A DNA stretch of 64,000 nucleotides from Devosia sp. (GTDB lineage: Bacteria > Pseudomonadota > Alphaproteobacteria > Rhizobiales > Devosiaceae), in the NCBI RefSeq assembly GCF_024707125.1, contig NZ_JANQAH010000011.1:248001-312000 (forward strand). Reading direction: 5' to 3'. A program made the position numbers and the translations under genes. The notes under the pieces were generated by a model. It was not told the origin of the DNA, made no database searches, and saw only the letters and a program-made list of their open reading frames with translations. How positions within the stretch are numbered: the stretch's first letter is position 1; the number at the start of each line of letters is the position of its first letter. Below are positions 47,049-56,670 of this stretch, piece by piece.

Positions 47049-47776
47049 TCTATCCGCTTTGCGCCCTGCTCACCGGGCAGGTGAACGCGCTCGGCCGCCG
47101 CGGCGCGCCAAGCGGTATTGCCAAGTCGCCGGTTGCCGGTCCCATCATGCTTGGACCCACGGGATTCGAAGGCGACGCGCAGGGCGACACCAAGCATCAT
47201 GGCGGCCCCGAAAAGGCGGTGCACCACTATCCCTTCGACCACTACGCAACATGGACCGCCGAGATCGGCCCCCATGCCCGGCTCGCTGAACCCGGCGCCT
47301 TCGGCGAAAACCTCTCGACGCTTGGCCTCACCGAGGACGTCGTCGCCATCGGAGACGTCTTCTCCCTCGGCGGTGCCGTTCTGGAAGTCAGCCAGGGCAG
47401 GCAGCCGTGCTGGAAACTCAACGAGCGGTTCGACATTCCCGACATGGCCCGCCGGGTCCAGACCAGCGGCCGGACCGGCTGGTACTATCGCGTGCTGCAG
47501 CCCGGCGCTATCGGGCCCACCGACCGGCTCGAACGCATTGGCCGCGCCGACCCCGCATGGACCCTGCGCCGCATCTGGCATTGCTTCTATGTCGACCGAC
47601 TGAACCCCATCGAACTGGAGGCACTGGCGCGATTACCAAAACTCGCCGAAGGATGGCGGCGCCATGCAGAGCGACGACTGGAGACGCAATCCGTAGAGGA
47701 CTGGACCAGACGGCTCGACGGGGCCTCTGAAAAAAATCGAGCGGCAGATGGCAAGGTGTCACATGAACCCGGCTAA
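47045..47776 (+). CDS. MOSC-domain protein, YiiM family
   Basis: 243 residues. The MOSC core has GPTGFEGDAQGDTKHHGGPEKAVHHYPFDHY and EPGAFGENL, then the cysteine in VLEVSQGRQPCWKLNERF expected to ligate molybdenum in this superfamily. YiiM is part of the hydroxylaminopurine-detoxifying system of E. coli, working with molybdenum cofactor. The last residues (EKNRAADGKVSHEPG) look low in conservation. Translationally coupled to the amidotransferase gene. Confidence 0.83.
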   Translation: MIYPLCALLTGQVNALGRRGAPSGIAKSPVAGPIMLGPTGFEGDAQGDTKHHGGPEKAVHHYPFDHYATWTAEIGPHARLAEPGAFGENLSTLGLTEDVVAIGDVFSLGGAVLEVSQGRQPCWKLNERFDIPDMARRVQTSGRTGWYYRVLQPGAIGPTDRLERIGRADPAWTLRRIWHCFYVDRLNPIELEALARLPKLAEGWRRHAERRLETQSVEDWTRRLDGASEKNRAADGKVSHEPG

Positions 47777-47812
47777 AACATCGGCCTGACATCCATTCCG
47801 GAGAGATTCGCC

Positions 47813-48601
47813 GTGACGTTGAAATTCGTGGTGCTGAGCGACCTGCATGTCATGCCCGAGGGCGAATTGTCGGTGACGCTCGATACCGGCACCCGCTTCG
47901 AACAGGCCGTGGAAGCCATCGAAGCGCGCTATGGCAATGCCGATTTCTGCGTTCTTGCCGGTGACCTCGCCGACCTTGGCCAGCCGGCCGCTTACGAACG
48001 TCTGAAGTCCATCGTGGCCCGGATTTCTATCCCGGTTCACATCACGCTCGGGAATCACGACGACCGCGACAGCTTCGTCTCGGTCTTCGGCGCCAGCCAT
48101 GTCGCCGAGACGGGCAAGGTCGACCAAGCCTTTGATATCAAGGGCTACCGCATCATCCTGCTCGACTCTTCCGAGCCGGGCCGCGTCGATGGCGTGCTCA
48201 CTGCATCGCAGATCAGCTGGCTGCATGCCCGTCTCGCCGAGGCGCTGGACCGCCCTGTCATCGTCATTCTGCACCATAACGCCAATGCACTGCACATCGA
48301 GTCCGACGACATCCGCATCCTCGAACCCGATGCCTTTATCGATGCGCTCAGAACCCATCCGGATATCCGCCAGGTCATTGCTGGCCACGTCCACCTGACG
48401 TCCACCGCCATGTGGCGTGGCATTGCCTTCACCACACTCTCGGGCGGCCACTATCAGTGCACGGTTGACCAGCCCCACGTTCCCATGCGCCGCCTGACCG
48501 GTCCGGGGCAAATGGCCTTCGTCATCGGCACCGAGGAGAGCACCACGGTGCTTTTCGACGACTATATCGACGGCAATACCGAGATTTTCCTCGAAGACTG
48601 A
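47813..48601 (+). CDS. Metallophosphoesterase, CpdA/GpdQ type
   Basis: 262 residues from a GTG at 47813, seven bases after GGAGAG. Metal-site blocks in order: LSDLHV (Asp10, His12), LAGDLADLG, LGNHDDRD, ILHHNA and IAGHVHLTS. The two-metal family includes cyclic-nucleotide phosphodiesterase CpdA and the glycerophosphodiesterase GpdQ, and length fits either. No close neighbour fixes the substrate. It is convergent with the LysR gene, six bases away. Confidence 0.83.
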   Translation: MTLKFVVLSDLHVMPEGELSVTLDTGTRFEQAVEAIEARYGNADFCVLAGDLADLGQPAAYERLKSIVARISIPVHITLGNHDDRDSFVSVFGASHVAETGKVDQAFDIKGYRIILLDSSEPGRVDGVLTASQISWLHARLAEALDRPVIVILHHNANALHIESDDIRILEPDAFIDALRTHPDIRQVIAGHVHLTSTAMWRGIAFTTLSGGHYQCTVDQPHVPMRRLTGPGQMAFVIGTEESTTVLFDDYIDGNTEIFLED

Positions 48602-48607
48602 GGGCGG

Positions 48608-49522
48608 TCATTTGCCGCCTTCGGCCAGCTCCAGTTCGGCGCCGAGCCAGGCGATCAACCGCTCAATTGCAGCAGAGCCGCGCTGCTGGGGCGAGGTGAT
48701 GGCGTAGTAGCCGCCGAGGCGGACATTGGTGTCGAACAGCTCGACCAGCCGTCCGCTCGCCAGGTCGTCGGCCGCGAGAATCCGGCTGCCGAGGGCAATA
48801 CCCTGGCCGGCGCGCGCCGCGTCAAGGCCAAGGCTCGCGTCCCACAGGCGCGGGCCATTGAGGCGGTGCCCGGTCCCCACCCCGGCCGCCTCGAACCAGT
48901 CGGCCCATTGGCGATGGCTTTCCTCGTGGATGAGCGGCCAATTCGGCAGGTCGGCCAATGACGTGATCGTGCCATGGGTGGCGAGCCATTGCGGACTGGC
49001 CATCGGAAACATGCGGGGGCGCAGCAGCGGTTGCGCCGTGCCCGCCAGCGCATCGAAGTCGCCGAAGCCGATGGCGAAATCGGCCTCGTCAGCGGCGAAA
49101 TCGGGCAAGGCGTGCGTGGCGCGCAGTACCACATCGGTGCCCCGCAAAATGTCCTCGATGGCGGCGAGGCGCGGTGTCAGCCAGCGGGTTGCGAGGCCGG
49201 GAATGCACCAGATGCGCAGCATGGCTCCGGCGCGGGCGGGCCGCAATTCGCTCACCGTATTGGCGATTTGCCGAAACGCCTTGGTCACCGAGGCGAGCAG
49301 GATTTGGCCCTCGTCGGTGAGGATGATGCCGCGCGGTCCCGCGGTCATCAGCTTACGGCCCATCCAGCCCTCGAGATTGCGCACGTGACGGCTGACCACC
49401 GTGTGGCTGACGCCGAGATCGTCGGCCGCCTTGCGCATCGAGCCGGTGCGGCCGGTGGCCTCGAAGGCGCGCAGCATGAGAAGCGGCGGCAGGCGCGGCG
49501 CGGTGTCGTCCCTCGGGGGCAT
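48608..49522 (-). CDS. LysR-family regulator, GcvA-like
   Basis: 304 residues. HTH at about 10-70 (PPLLMLRAFEATGRTGSMRKAADDLGVSHTVVSRHVRN shortened here to its start and end). The effector domain has the GcvA-type RIWCIPGLATRWLTPRL, the charged DEADFAIGFGD region, and LARSLGL-type ends. Divergent from gabT with a perfect dyad between them, so it probably controls GABA/putrescine use. A start at ATG 49522 is supported by length. Confidence 0.83.
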   Translation of the reverse strand: MPPRDDTAPRLPPLLMLRAFEATGRTGSMRKAADDLGVSHTVVSRHVRNLEGWMGRKLMTAGPRGIILTDEGQILLASVTKAFRQIANTVSELRPARAGAMLRIWCIPGLATRWLTPRLAAIEDILRGTDVVLRATHALPDFAADEADFAIGFGDFDALAGTAQPLLRPRMFPMASPQWLATHGTITSLADLPNWPLIHEESHRQWADWFEAAGVGTGHRLNGPRLWDASLGLDAARAGQGIALGSRILAADDLASGRLVELFDTNVRLGGYYAITSPQQRGSAAIERLIAWLGAELELAEGGK

Positions 49523-49533
49523 AGAGAACTCCC

Positions 49534-49556
49534 TGTGGTGACTTCAATGCACCACA
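49534..49556. promoter_or_regulatory. Dyad TGTGGTG-N9-CACCACA, probable LysR operator
   Basis: Perfect 7-bp arms (49534-49540 and 49550-49556) with nine bases between, in the divergent lysR/gabT promoter, 12 bp from the lysR start and 69 bp from the gabT start. LysR-type proteins usually bind such sites. Confidence 0.65.
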
Positions 49557-49624
49557 CCACCCAACATAATCACATACCGCCCCAGCCTCGCAACGCCCTA
49601 GACTTGCGGCAAAGGAGTCTTGCC

Positions 49625-50908
49625 ATGACCGACAACGCTACCCTGCAGAGCCGCCGCCAGACCGCATTGCCACGCGGCATCGGCACCGCTTTTCCCATTT
49701 TCGCCCAGCGTGCCGAAGGCAGCGAATTGTGGGATGTCGAGGGCAATCGCTATATCGACTTTGCCGCTGGTATTGCCGTGCTCAATACCGGTCATCGGCA
49801 CCCCAAGGTGATGGAAGCGGTACGGGCACAGCTCGATGGCTTTACCCATACCGCCTTCCAGATCGTGCCATACGAGCCCTATGTGGCGGTCTGCGAACGG
49901 CTCAATGCGCTGGCGCCCTTTTCCGGTCCAGCAAAGTCGATCCTCTTTTCGACCGGCGCTGAGGCGGTCGAAAACGCCATTAAGATCGCTCGCGCCCATA
50001 CGGGCCGGCCGGGCGTCGTCGCCTTCAGCGGCGCCTTCCATGGCCGCACGACGTTCACAATGGCCCTGACCGGCAAGGTCGCGCCCTACAAGAAGAAGTT
50101 CGGCATTGCCCCTCCGGGCGTGTTCCACGTGCCGTTCCCGGCGGAATCCCATGGCGTCACCGTCGCCGAAAGCCTGCGTGCGCTTGAAACACTGTTCCGC
50201 GCCGATATTGATCCCACTGATGTCGCCGCCATCATCATCGAGCCGGTGCAGGGCGAAGGCGGCTTCCTGCCGGCGCCGACCGAACTGCTCGTGGCCCTGC
50301 GCGAAATTGCGGACAAGCACGGCATCGTGCTCATCGCCGACGAAATCCAGACCGGCTTTGCGCGCACGGGAAAAATGTTCGGCATCGAGCATTCCGGCGT
50401 CGAGCCCGATCTCGTGACCATCGCCAAGGCGCTTGCCGGTGGTTTCCCGCTTTCGGGCGTTATCGGTCGCGCCGAAATCATGGATGCGCCCGAAACGGGT
50501 GGCCTCGGCGGTACTTATGCCGGCAGCCCTGTGGCCTGCGCCGCGGCGCTGGCTGTGCTCGATGTGATCGCCGAGGAAAAGCTCGTCGATCGCGCCAATG
50601 CCATCGGCGGCAAGATCAAGGCCGCGTTGGAAAAGGCATCTCTCCGCAACGACATTGCGCCGATCGCCTATGTCCGCGGCCCCGGCTCGATGGTCGCCTT
50701 CGATATCGTCTCGCGCACCGATGGTGGCCCCGATGCGGCGACTACAAGGAAAGTGATCCAGGCAGCAGTCGCCGATGGCCTGATCCTTCTCTCCTGCGGC
50801 ATCCACGGCAATACCATTCGCCTCCTTAACCCGCTGACCATTTCCGATGCCTTGCTGGACGAAGGGCTCGAAAAGCTCGAACGCGCCCTCGTGGCCGGTG
50901 GAAACTGA
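49625..50908 (+). CDS. gabT: 4-aminobutyrate aminotransferase
   Basis: 427 residues from the ATG at 49625, with AAAGGAG at a good distance. Class III PLP aminotransferase: GSELWDVEGNRYIDFAAGIA, TGAEAVENAIKIARAHTGR, FHGRT, EPVQGEGG, ADEIQTGFARTG, and the PLP-binding Lys in TIAKALAGGFPLSG. Converts GABA to succinate semialdehyde using 2-oxoglutarate; related enzymes also take 5-aminovalerate or putrescine. First gene of gabT-gabD, four bases before the next ATG. Confidence 0.92.
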   Translation: MTDNATLQSRRQTALPRGIGTAFPIFAQRAEGSELWDVEGNRYIDFAAGIAVLNTGHRHPKVMEAVRAQLDGFTHTAFQIVPYEPYVAVCERLNALAPFSGPAKSILFSTGAEAVENAIKIARAHTGRPGVVAFSGAFHGRTTFTMALTGKVAPYKKKFGIAPPGVFHVPFPAESHGVTVAESLRALETLFRADIDPTDVAAIIIEPVQGEGGFLPAPTELLVALREIADKHGIVLIADEIQTGFARTGKMFGIEHSGVEPDLVTIAKALAGGFPLSGVIGRAEIMDAPETGGLGGTYAGSPVACAAALAVLDVIAEEKLVDRANAIGGKIKAALEKASLRNDIAPIAYVRGPGSMVAFDIVSRTDGGPDAATTRKVIQAAVADGLILLSCGIHGNTIRLLNPLTISDALLDEGLEKLERALVAGGN

Positions 50909-50912
50909 GACC

Positions 50913-52370
50913 ATGACCATGCGTCCCCTCGCCGATAGCAGCCTGCATAAGAGCCAGGCCCTTCTGAACGGCCGCTTTGTCGGCACTGCCGGCACGGCAG
51001 TCACCAACCCGGCCACTGGTGAAATCGTCGGCCATGTGCCCTCGTTCGGTGCTACCGAAGCAACCGAGGCTGTCGACGCGGCGGCTGCCGCCCTGCCCGG
51101 CTGGGGCGCCCGCACGGCCAAGGAGCGCAGCGCGGTGCTGCGCAACTGGTTCAATCTCGTCATCGCCAATCGGCAGGACCTGGCGACCATCCTCACCAGC
51201 GAGCAGGGAAAGCCCTTTGCCGAGGCGCTGGGCGAAATCGACTATGCCGCGTCCTACATTGAGTTCTACGCCGAAGAGGCCAAGCGCATTGCCGGCGAAA
51301 TGCTGCCCAGCCATCGGGCCGATGCACGGCTGATGGTGCTGCGCCAGCCGATCGGCGTGGTGGCGGCGATCACGCCCTGGAATTTTCCGGCGGCGATGAT
51401 CACCCGCAAGATCGCCCCGGCGCTGGCGGCAGGCTGTACCGTGGTGGTGAAACCCGCGCCTGAAACGCCGCTGACCGCGCTGGCGCTGGCCGAACTCGCG
51501 CAGCGCGCTGGCTTCCCAGCCGGCACGATCAACGTTCTTACCGGCGACGCACGCGCCATTGGCGGCGTGCTCACCAGCCACCCCAAGGTGCGACTGGTCG
51601 GCTTTACCGGCTCGACCGAAGTCGGCAAGGTCCTGATGGCTCAGGCGTCGACCACAGTGAAGAAAGTGGCGCTGGAGCTGGGCGGCAATGCGCCCTTCAT
51701 TGTCTTCGACGATGCCGATATCGATGCGGCTGTGGAAGGCGCGCTGGTCTCAAAGTATAGGAACATGGGCCAGACCTGCGTCTGCACCAATCGCTTCTAT
51801 GTGCAGTCCAGCGTTCATGATGCCTTTGTCGAAAAGTTCGTGGCAAAGGTCGCGGCCCTAAAAGTCGGCGACGGTTTTTCGGACGGCGTCGCCCAGGGTC
51901 CGCTGATCACCGAAGAGGCCGTGCTGAAGGTTGAAGCGCATATCGCCGACGCCAAGGCCAAGGGGGCAAATGTCCGGCTGGGCGGGCACCGCCATAGCCT
52001 CGGTCACACCTTCTTCGAGCCCACGGTTGTTACGGGCGCGCGCGCCGATATGCAGTTAGCGAAAGAAGAGACGTTTGGCCCCTTGGCCGCCGTGTTCCGC
52101 TTCGATACCGAGGCCGAAGTCGTCGCCGCCGCCAATGACACCGAGACCGGCCTTGCCGCCTATTTCTACGCCCGCGACGTCGGCCGCATCTTCCGTGTGA
52201 TGGAAGGGCTGGAATACGGCATGGTCGGCATCAATACCGGGCTGATTTCGACCGAACTGGCGCCCTTTGGCGGCGTCAAGGAAAGCGGCAATTCCCGCGA
52301 GGGCTCGCAGCATGGCATTCTGGAGTTCACCGAACTCAAATATGCCTGCATCGGTGGTCTGTCGGCCTGA
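50913..52370 (+). CDS. gabD: Succinate-semialdehyde dehydrogenase
   Basis: 485 residues (ATG 50913; a second ATG lies at 50919). Aldehyde dehydrogenase fold with ITPWNFPAAMITRKIAPALA, the cofactor-site GFTGSTEVG, general-base Glu in VALELGGNAPF, and the catalytic Cys in MGQTCVCTNR, where GabD also has a second Cys two residues later. Oxidises succinate semialdehyde to succinate, completing GABA catabolism with gabT. Ends near a downstream LysR gene. Confidence 0.92.
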   Translation: MTMRPLADSSLHKSQALLNGRFVGTAGTAVTNPATGEIVGHVPSFGATEATEAVDAAAAALPGWGARTAKERSAVLRNWFNLVIANRQDLATILTSEQGKPFAEALGEIDYAASYIEFYAEEAKRIAGEMLPSHRADARLMVLRQPIGVVAAITPWNFPAAMITRKIAPALAAGCTVVVKPAPETPLTALALAELAQRAGFPAGTINVLTGDARAIGGVLTSHPKVRLVGFTGSTEVGKVLMAQASTTVKKVALELGGNAPFIVFDDADIDAAVEGALVSKYRNMGQTCVCTNRFYVQSSVHDAFVEKFVAKVAALKVGDGFSDGVAQGPLITEEAVLKVEAHIADAKAKGANVRLGGHRHSLGHTFFEPTVVTGARADMQLAKEETFGPLAAVFRFDTEAEVVAAANDTETGLAAYFYARDVGRIFRVMEGLEYGMVGINTGLISTELAPFGGVKESGNSREGSQHGILEFTELKYACIGGLSA

Positions 52371-52421
52371 TCGCACCGCGCCCACTTTCGTGAGCACAAT
52401 GAGCGCGTTAGGGTGAAGGCC

Positions 52422-53330
52422 ATGTCCTTCACCCTGCGCCAGCTACAGTACTTTATCGCCGTCGCCGAGCACGGAACCATTTCCGGCGCCGCCCAAAACC
52501 TGTCGATCTCGCAATCGGCCGTCACCGAGGCTATCCGCGACCTCGAACTCGACCTCGGCGTCGCGCTCTTCGAGCGTCATCGGCGTGGGCTCAACATCAC
52601 CCATCAGGGCCACCAGTTCCACCGCCACGCCGCCCGCATCCTGTCCGGTGTGCAGGATGCGCGGCGCAGCTTTGTCGAGACCGCCTCGGCCCCGCCAAGC
52701 CCCTTGGCCCTCGGCGTGACCTCCATGGTCGCCGGCTATGTGCTGTCTGAACTTCTGGCGCGCTATCGTCGCGCCTACCCTGCGGTGCAGGTCACGGCCA
52801 TCGAGGACAATCGCGACTATCTTGAGCATCTCCTCATCGGCGGCGAGCTCGATGTGGCCGTCATGGTCATTTCCGACCTGCAGGATCGCCACGCGCTGCA
52901 GGCCGAAATCTTCGAGACCTCCTCCTATCGGCTTTGGTTGCCCCTAGGTCATCGACTCGCTTCTGCCGATGTCATCCAGATCGAGGATATCGTCACCGAG
53001 CCGCTGATCATGCTGACGGTGGACGAAATCGAGGAGAATACCGGCAAGTTGCTTTCCGCCCTTGGCACCAAGCCGCGCGTAGCCTTTCGCACCCGTTCGG
53101 TCGAAGCCGTGCGCAGCCTTGTGGCCACGGGCGCGGGTGTCGCCGTGCTGCCCGACCTCGTCTATCGCCCGTGGTCGCTTGAAGGTGACCGCATCGAAAA
53201 CCGAATTATCTCGGGCAATCTGCCGGTTGTGCAGGTCGGCATGGTGTGGCGGCGCGGTTCGGGCCTGCCGCAATCTGCTCGTGATTTCATAGGCTTGGTG
53301 CAGGCGCAGCAGAACCAGCGCAAGTTCTAG
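52422..53330 (+). CDS. LysR-family regulator, probable regulator of the putrescine operon
   Basis: 302 residues from the ATG at 52422. HTH in LRQLQYFIAVAEHGTISGAA and QSAVTEAIRDLELDLG, effector domain following (LGVTSMVAGYVLSELLARYR, LLIGGELDVAVMVISDL). It starts 51 bases after gabD and ends about 115 bases before the importer operon. The gap holds an ATC-N9-GAT dyad, the classical LysR motif, so it may control the downstream genes. Confidence 0.84.
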   Translation: MSFTLRQLQYFIAVAEHGTISGAAQNLSISQSAVTEAIRDLELDLGVALFERHRRGLNITHQGHQFHRHAARILSGVQDARRSFVETASAPPSPLALGVTSMVAGYVLSELLARYRRAYPAVQVTAIEDNRDYLEHLLIGGELDVAVMVISDLQDRHALQAEIFETSSYRLWLPLGHRLASADVIQIEDIVTEPLIMLTVDEIEENTGKLLSALGTKPRVAFRTRSVEAVRSLVATGAGVAVLPDLVYRPWSLEGDRIENRIISGNLPVVQVGMVWRRGSGLPQSARDFIGLVQAQQNQRKF

Positions 53331-53338
53331 AATGTGGC

Positions 53339-53353
53339 ATCGGCAATTCCGAT
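53339..53353. promoter_or_regulatory. LysR-type motif ATC-N9-GAT
   Basis: ATCGGCAATTCCGAT at 53339-53353 is an inverted repeat matching ATC-N9-GAT, the motif described for LysR regulators. It sits about 92 bp before the start of the importer's binding protein, a usual activator position. Confidence 0.5.
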
Positions 53354-53444
53354 ATCTTCTATCTGTCGAATGAAATTGCGAAAGTTAATGCGCGGCGTAG
53401 TCTTTCCTAAGCTGGTGGGGACCGGCGATTGAAGGGAGAACGTC

Positions 53445-54596
53445 ATGAAGCCTGTTTTACGCACTTGTACCGCCATCGCGATGGCAACCGTGTTTTCGGG
53501 CCAGACCATGGCCGCCGAGGCTCTGCAGACGCTGGGTGCCGGCGAGGGGCAGCTAAGCATCGTGGCCTGGGCCGGCTATATCGAGCGCGGCGAGACCGAC
53601 ACGGCCTTTGACTGGGTCACGGGATTTGAAGAAGCCACCGGTTGCAAGGTCTCGGTAAAGACCGCCGCCACCTCCGACGAAATGGTGGCGCTGATGAACG
53701 AAGGCGGGTTCGATCTCGTCACCGCCTCCGGCGACGCCTCGCTGCGCCTCGTGGCCGGCAACCGCGTCCAGCCGATCAATACCGCGCTGATCCCGTCCTG
53801 GTCGACCATTGACGAGCGCCTGCAGAACGCCGCCTGGCACACCGTGGACGGCGTCCACTACGGCACCCCCTATGTCTGGGGCCCGAACGTGCTGATGTAC
53901 AATACCGAAGTCTTCAAGGAAGCCCCGACCAGCTGGAACGTCGTGTTCGAGCCGATGGATTTCCCCGATGGCCAGCCCAATGCCGGTCGCGTTCAGGCCT
54001 ATGACGGCCCGATCTACATTGCCGACGCCGCGCTCTACCTGATGAGCCACAAGCCCGAGCTTGGCATCACCGATCCCTACGCCCTCAATGAAGACCAATA
54101 TGCCGCCGCTCTCGACCTGCTGCGCACGCAGCGCACCCTGGTCGGCCGCTACTGGCACGATGCCTTCATCCAGATCGACGACTTCAAGAACGAAGGCGTG
54201 GCCGCATCCGGTTCCTGGCCGTTCCAGGTCAATCTCCTCGCTGCCGACAGCCCGGTTGCTTCGGTCTTCCCGGAAGAAGGCGTGACCGGTTGGGCCGATA
54301 CCACCATGCTCCATGCCGACAGCAAGAACCCGAACTGCGCCTATATGTGGATGGAGCATTCGCTCTCGCCCAAGGTGCAGGGCGACGTCTCGGCCTGGTT
54401 CGGTACCGTCCCGTCCGTGCCCGCCGCCTGCAAGGGCAATGAGCTTCTTACCGACGAAGGCTGCGCCAATAACGGCTACGAGAACTTCGACAAGATCCGC
54501 TTCTGGCGGACCCCGACCACCCAGTGCGAACAGGGCGAATGCGTGCCCTACTATCGCTGGGTCTCGGACTATATCGGGGTCATCGGCGGACGCTGA
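53445..54596 (+). CDS. Polyamine ABC binding protein, YdcS/PotD type
   Basis: 383 residues. The signal peptide ends QTMAAE. Mature features: LSIVAWAGYIERG, a polyamine-binding-protein type opening, EMVALMNEGGFDLVTASGDAS, GVHYGTPYVWGPNVLMYNTEVF, and YMWMEHSLSPKVQ. Cys pairs (NELLTDEGC, TQCEQGEC) near the end could form disulfides. Belongs to the putrescine/spermidine family. Followed by a hairpin and then ATPase, two permeases and an aldehyde dehydrogenase in the same order as E. coli ydcSTUVW. Confidence 0.87.
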   Translation: MKPVLRTCTAIAMATVFSGQTMAAEALQTLGAGEGQLSIVAWAGYIERGETDTAFDWVTGFEEATGCKVSVKTAATSDEMVALMNEGGFDLVTASGDASLRLVAGNRVQPINTALIPSWSTIDERLQNAAWHTVDGVHYGTPYVWGPNVLMYNTEVFKEAPTSWNVVFEPMDFPDGQPNAGRVQAYDGPIYIADAALYLMSHKPELGITDPYALNEDQYAAALDLLRTQRTLVGRYWHDAFIQIDDFKNEGVAASGSWPFQVNLLAADSPVASVFPEEGVTGWADTTMLHADSKNPNCAYMWMEHSLSPKVQGDVSAWFGTVPSVPAACKGNELLTDEGCANNGYENFDKIRFWRTPTTQCEQGECVPYYRWVSDYIGVIGGR

Positions 54597-54605
54597 TCTG
54601 CCCAA

Positions 54606-54630
54606 GTGGGGAGGCCATGCGCCTCCCCAC
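54606..54630 (+). promoter_or_regulatory. Stem-loop between binding-protein and ATPase genes
   Basis: GTGGGGAGGC (54606-54615), loop CATGC, GCCTCCCCAC (54621-54630), a perfect 10-bp stem without T tract, right after the binding-protein stop. Confidence 0.7.
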
Positions 54631-54727
54631 CACCCAACCAACCTGAATTTCGACTAGTCTGTCTGGCCGGCCGGTTTGGCCGTGCGGTGCGGCATTGCGT
54701 CCGCCGCCAGAAACGGAGCTGCATAAA

Positions 54728-55723
54728 ATGACCGCTGCTGTGTCCCTTCAAGGCGTTTCGCGCCACTTCGGCATCATCAAGGCCATGGATGAGGTCAACC
54801 TCGAGATCGCCAGCGGCGAGTTCTTCGCCATGCTGGGCCCCTCGGGGTCAGGCAAGACCACATGCCTCCGGGTCATTGCCGGCTTCGAACAGCCCACGCA
54901 CGGCCATATCGAAATCTTCGGCGAGAACGCCACCGGCGTGCCGCCCTATCGGCGCAACGTCAACACGGTCTTCCAGGACTATGCGCTGTTCCCGCATTTG
55001 AACGTCCTCGACAATGTCGCCTATTCGCTGATGCTCAAGAAGGCGCCGCGGGCCGAACGCCACAAGGCGGCTGAGGCGGCGCTCGACATGGTCAAGCTCG
55101 CCGGTTACGGCACGCGTCGCCCCTCCGAACTGTCCGGTGGTCAGCGCCAGCGCGTGGCCCTCGCGCGCGCACTGGTCAATCGGCCGAAAGTGCTGCTGCT
55201 CGACGAACCGCTCGGCGCACTCGACCTGAAACTGCGCGAAAGCATGCAGGAGGAGCTCAAATCCCTGCAAAAGGCGCTGGGCATTACTTTCATTTTCGTC
55301 ACCCATGACCAGGGCGAAGCCCTTTCGATGGCCGACCGCGTCGCCGTCTTCTCCGGCGGCCGCGTCATGCAGGTCGGCACCCCAGAGGAAATCTACTCCA
55401 AGCCCAATAGTCGTTTCGTTGCCGATTTCGTGGGCTCCTCCAACATCCTCAATCCTGACCAGGTTTCGACCCTGACCGGCGAGCGGCGTTGGGGCAGCCT
55501 CCGCTCCGAAGCCGTCAGGCTGGCCCCCGAGGCCGGCAGCGCGCTGGCCGGAACCGTGACGACGAAGAACTACCTCGGCGCGACGACGCGACTGGGCATC
55601 GATATCGGCGGCGGCAGCATCCATGCGCTGGTGCCCTCGGGGCAGGAACTGCCTGATATCGGCGCGCGCACCGGCGTCGCCTTCGAGCGCAGCGCCCTCC
55701 ATCTGATGGAAACAGAGCAATGA
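54728..55723 (+). CDS. Polyamine ABC ATPase, PotA/YdcT type
   Basis: 331 residues. Walker A GPSGSGKTT, Q-loop VFQDYALFPHL, signature LSGGQRQR, Walker B LLLDEPLGALD, H-loop VTHDQGEA, and a C-terminal TOBE region (about 240-331). It couples ATP hydrolysis to polyamine import by the following permeases. The stop overlaps the next ATG as ATGA. Confidence 0.9.
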   Translation: MTAAVSLQGVSRHFGIIKAMDEVNLEIASGEFFAMLGPSGSGKTTCLRVIAGFEQPTHGHIEIFGENATGVPPYRRNVNTVFQDYALFPHLNVLDNVAYSLMLKKAPRAERHKAAEAALDMVKLAGYGTRRPSELSGGQRQRVALARALVNRPKVLLLDEPLGALDLKLRESMQEELKSLQKALGITFIFVTHDQGEALSMADRVAVFSGGRVMQVGTPEEIYSKPNSRFVADFVGSSNILNPDQVSTLTGERRWGSLRSEAVRLAPEAGSALAGTVTTKNYLGATTRLGIDIGGGSIHALVPSGQELPDIGARTGVAFERSALHLMETEQ

Positions 55724-56670
55724 CCACAACCGCTCTCGCCATCACCGAGCGGCGCCCCGGTCTTCTCGGCTGGCTTTCAGACCAGTTCTGGCGCCACCCC
55801 GGAATGTTCGTGCTGCTCCTGTTGACGCCACCGCTTTTGTGGTTGGGCATCGTCTATATTGGTTCGCTGCTTGCCCTGCTGTTCCAGAGCTTTTTCGCCA
55901 TCGATGAGTTTTCCGGCATCGTCGACTATTCGACGCTAACGCTCAAGAGCTATGCCGAGCTGCTGCGTCCCGCCAATCTCGACATCATTGTGCGCACGGT
56001 GGTCATGTCGGCCCTCGTCACGCTGGCCTCGGCCGTCATCGCCTTCCCCATCGCCTATATGGCGGCGCGCTATGTGCGCGGGAAATGGAAGGCCCTCTTC
56101 TACCTCGGCATCATGCTGCCGCTGTGGTCGAGTTATCTGGTCAAAATCTACGCCTGGAAGCTGATCCTCGCCAAGGAAGGCATCCTCACCTGGGTGTTCG
56201 AGAGCCTCCATATCGGCTTCGTGCTTGACGGGATACTCGCCATCCCGGTCATCGGCGGCAATTCGCTGTCGGTGAGCTATATCGGCACTTTCCTGGTCTT
56301 CGTCTATGTCTGGATGCCGTTCATGATCCTGCCGATCCAGGCCTCGCTGGAGCGCGTGCCTGTCAATCTGATCGACGCCTCCTCCGATCTGGGCGCCACG
56401 CCACAGCAGACGTTCAGGAAAGTGATCTTTCCCCTCGCCCTGCCCGGCATCATCGCCGGCTCGATCTTCACCTTCTCGCTGACGCTGGGCGATTACATCA
56501 TTCCCCAGATCATCGGATCGTCACGCCTCTTCATCGGTCAGGCCGTTTATGCCCAGCAGGGCACGGCCGGCAATATCCCGCTGGCTGCCGCTTTCACCGT
56601 GGTGCCGATCGTCATCATGGGCCTCTATCTCTGGATGGCCAAACGACAGGGGGCTTTCGATGCGCTCTGA
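55720..56670 (+). CDS. Polyamine ABC permease, PotB/YdcU type
   Basis: 316 residues, six membrane segments after an N-terminal leader. The permease core has the coupling loop [31 protein letters not shown] large periplasmic loop with [21 protein letters not shown] follows segment 1, typical of PotB-like proteins. Its end overlaps the next gene by about 11 bases. Confidence 0.88.
   Translation: MTTTALAITERRPGLLGWLSDQFWRHPGMFVLLLLTPPLLWLGIVYIGSLLALLFQSFFAIDEFSGIVDYSTLTLKSYAELLRPANLDIIVRTVVMSALVTLASAVIAFPIAYMAARYVRGKWKALFYLGIMLPLWSSYLVKIYAWKLILAKEGILTWVFESLHIGFVLDGILAIPVIGGNSLSVSYIGTFLVFVYVWMPFMILPIQASLERVPVNLIDASSDLGATPQQTFRKVIFPLALPGIIAGSIFTFSLTLGDYIIPQIIGSSRLFIGQAVYAQQGTAGNIPLAAAFTVVPIVIMGLYLWMAKRQGAFDAL

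Noticed and set aside
49598..51196. Open frame of 532 codons on the minus strand
   Set aside because: Antisense to gabT and gabD, which have clear families, starts and ribosome sites.
52056..52525. Small minus-strand frames antisense to the end of gabD and the following LysR gene
   Set aside because: No start signal, no family, and fully covered by genes with clear evidence on the other strand.
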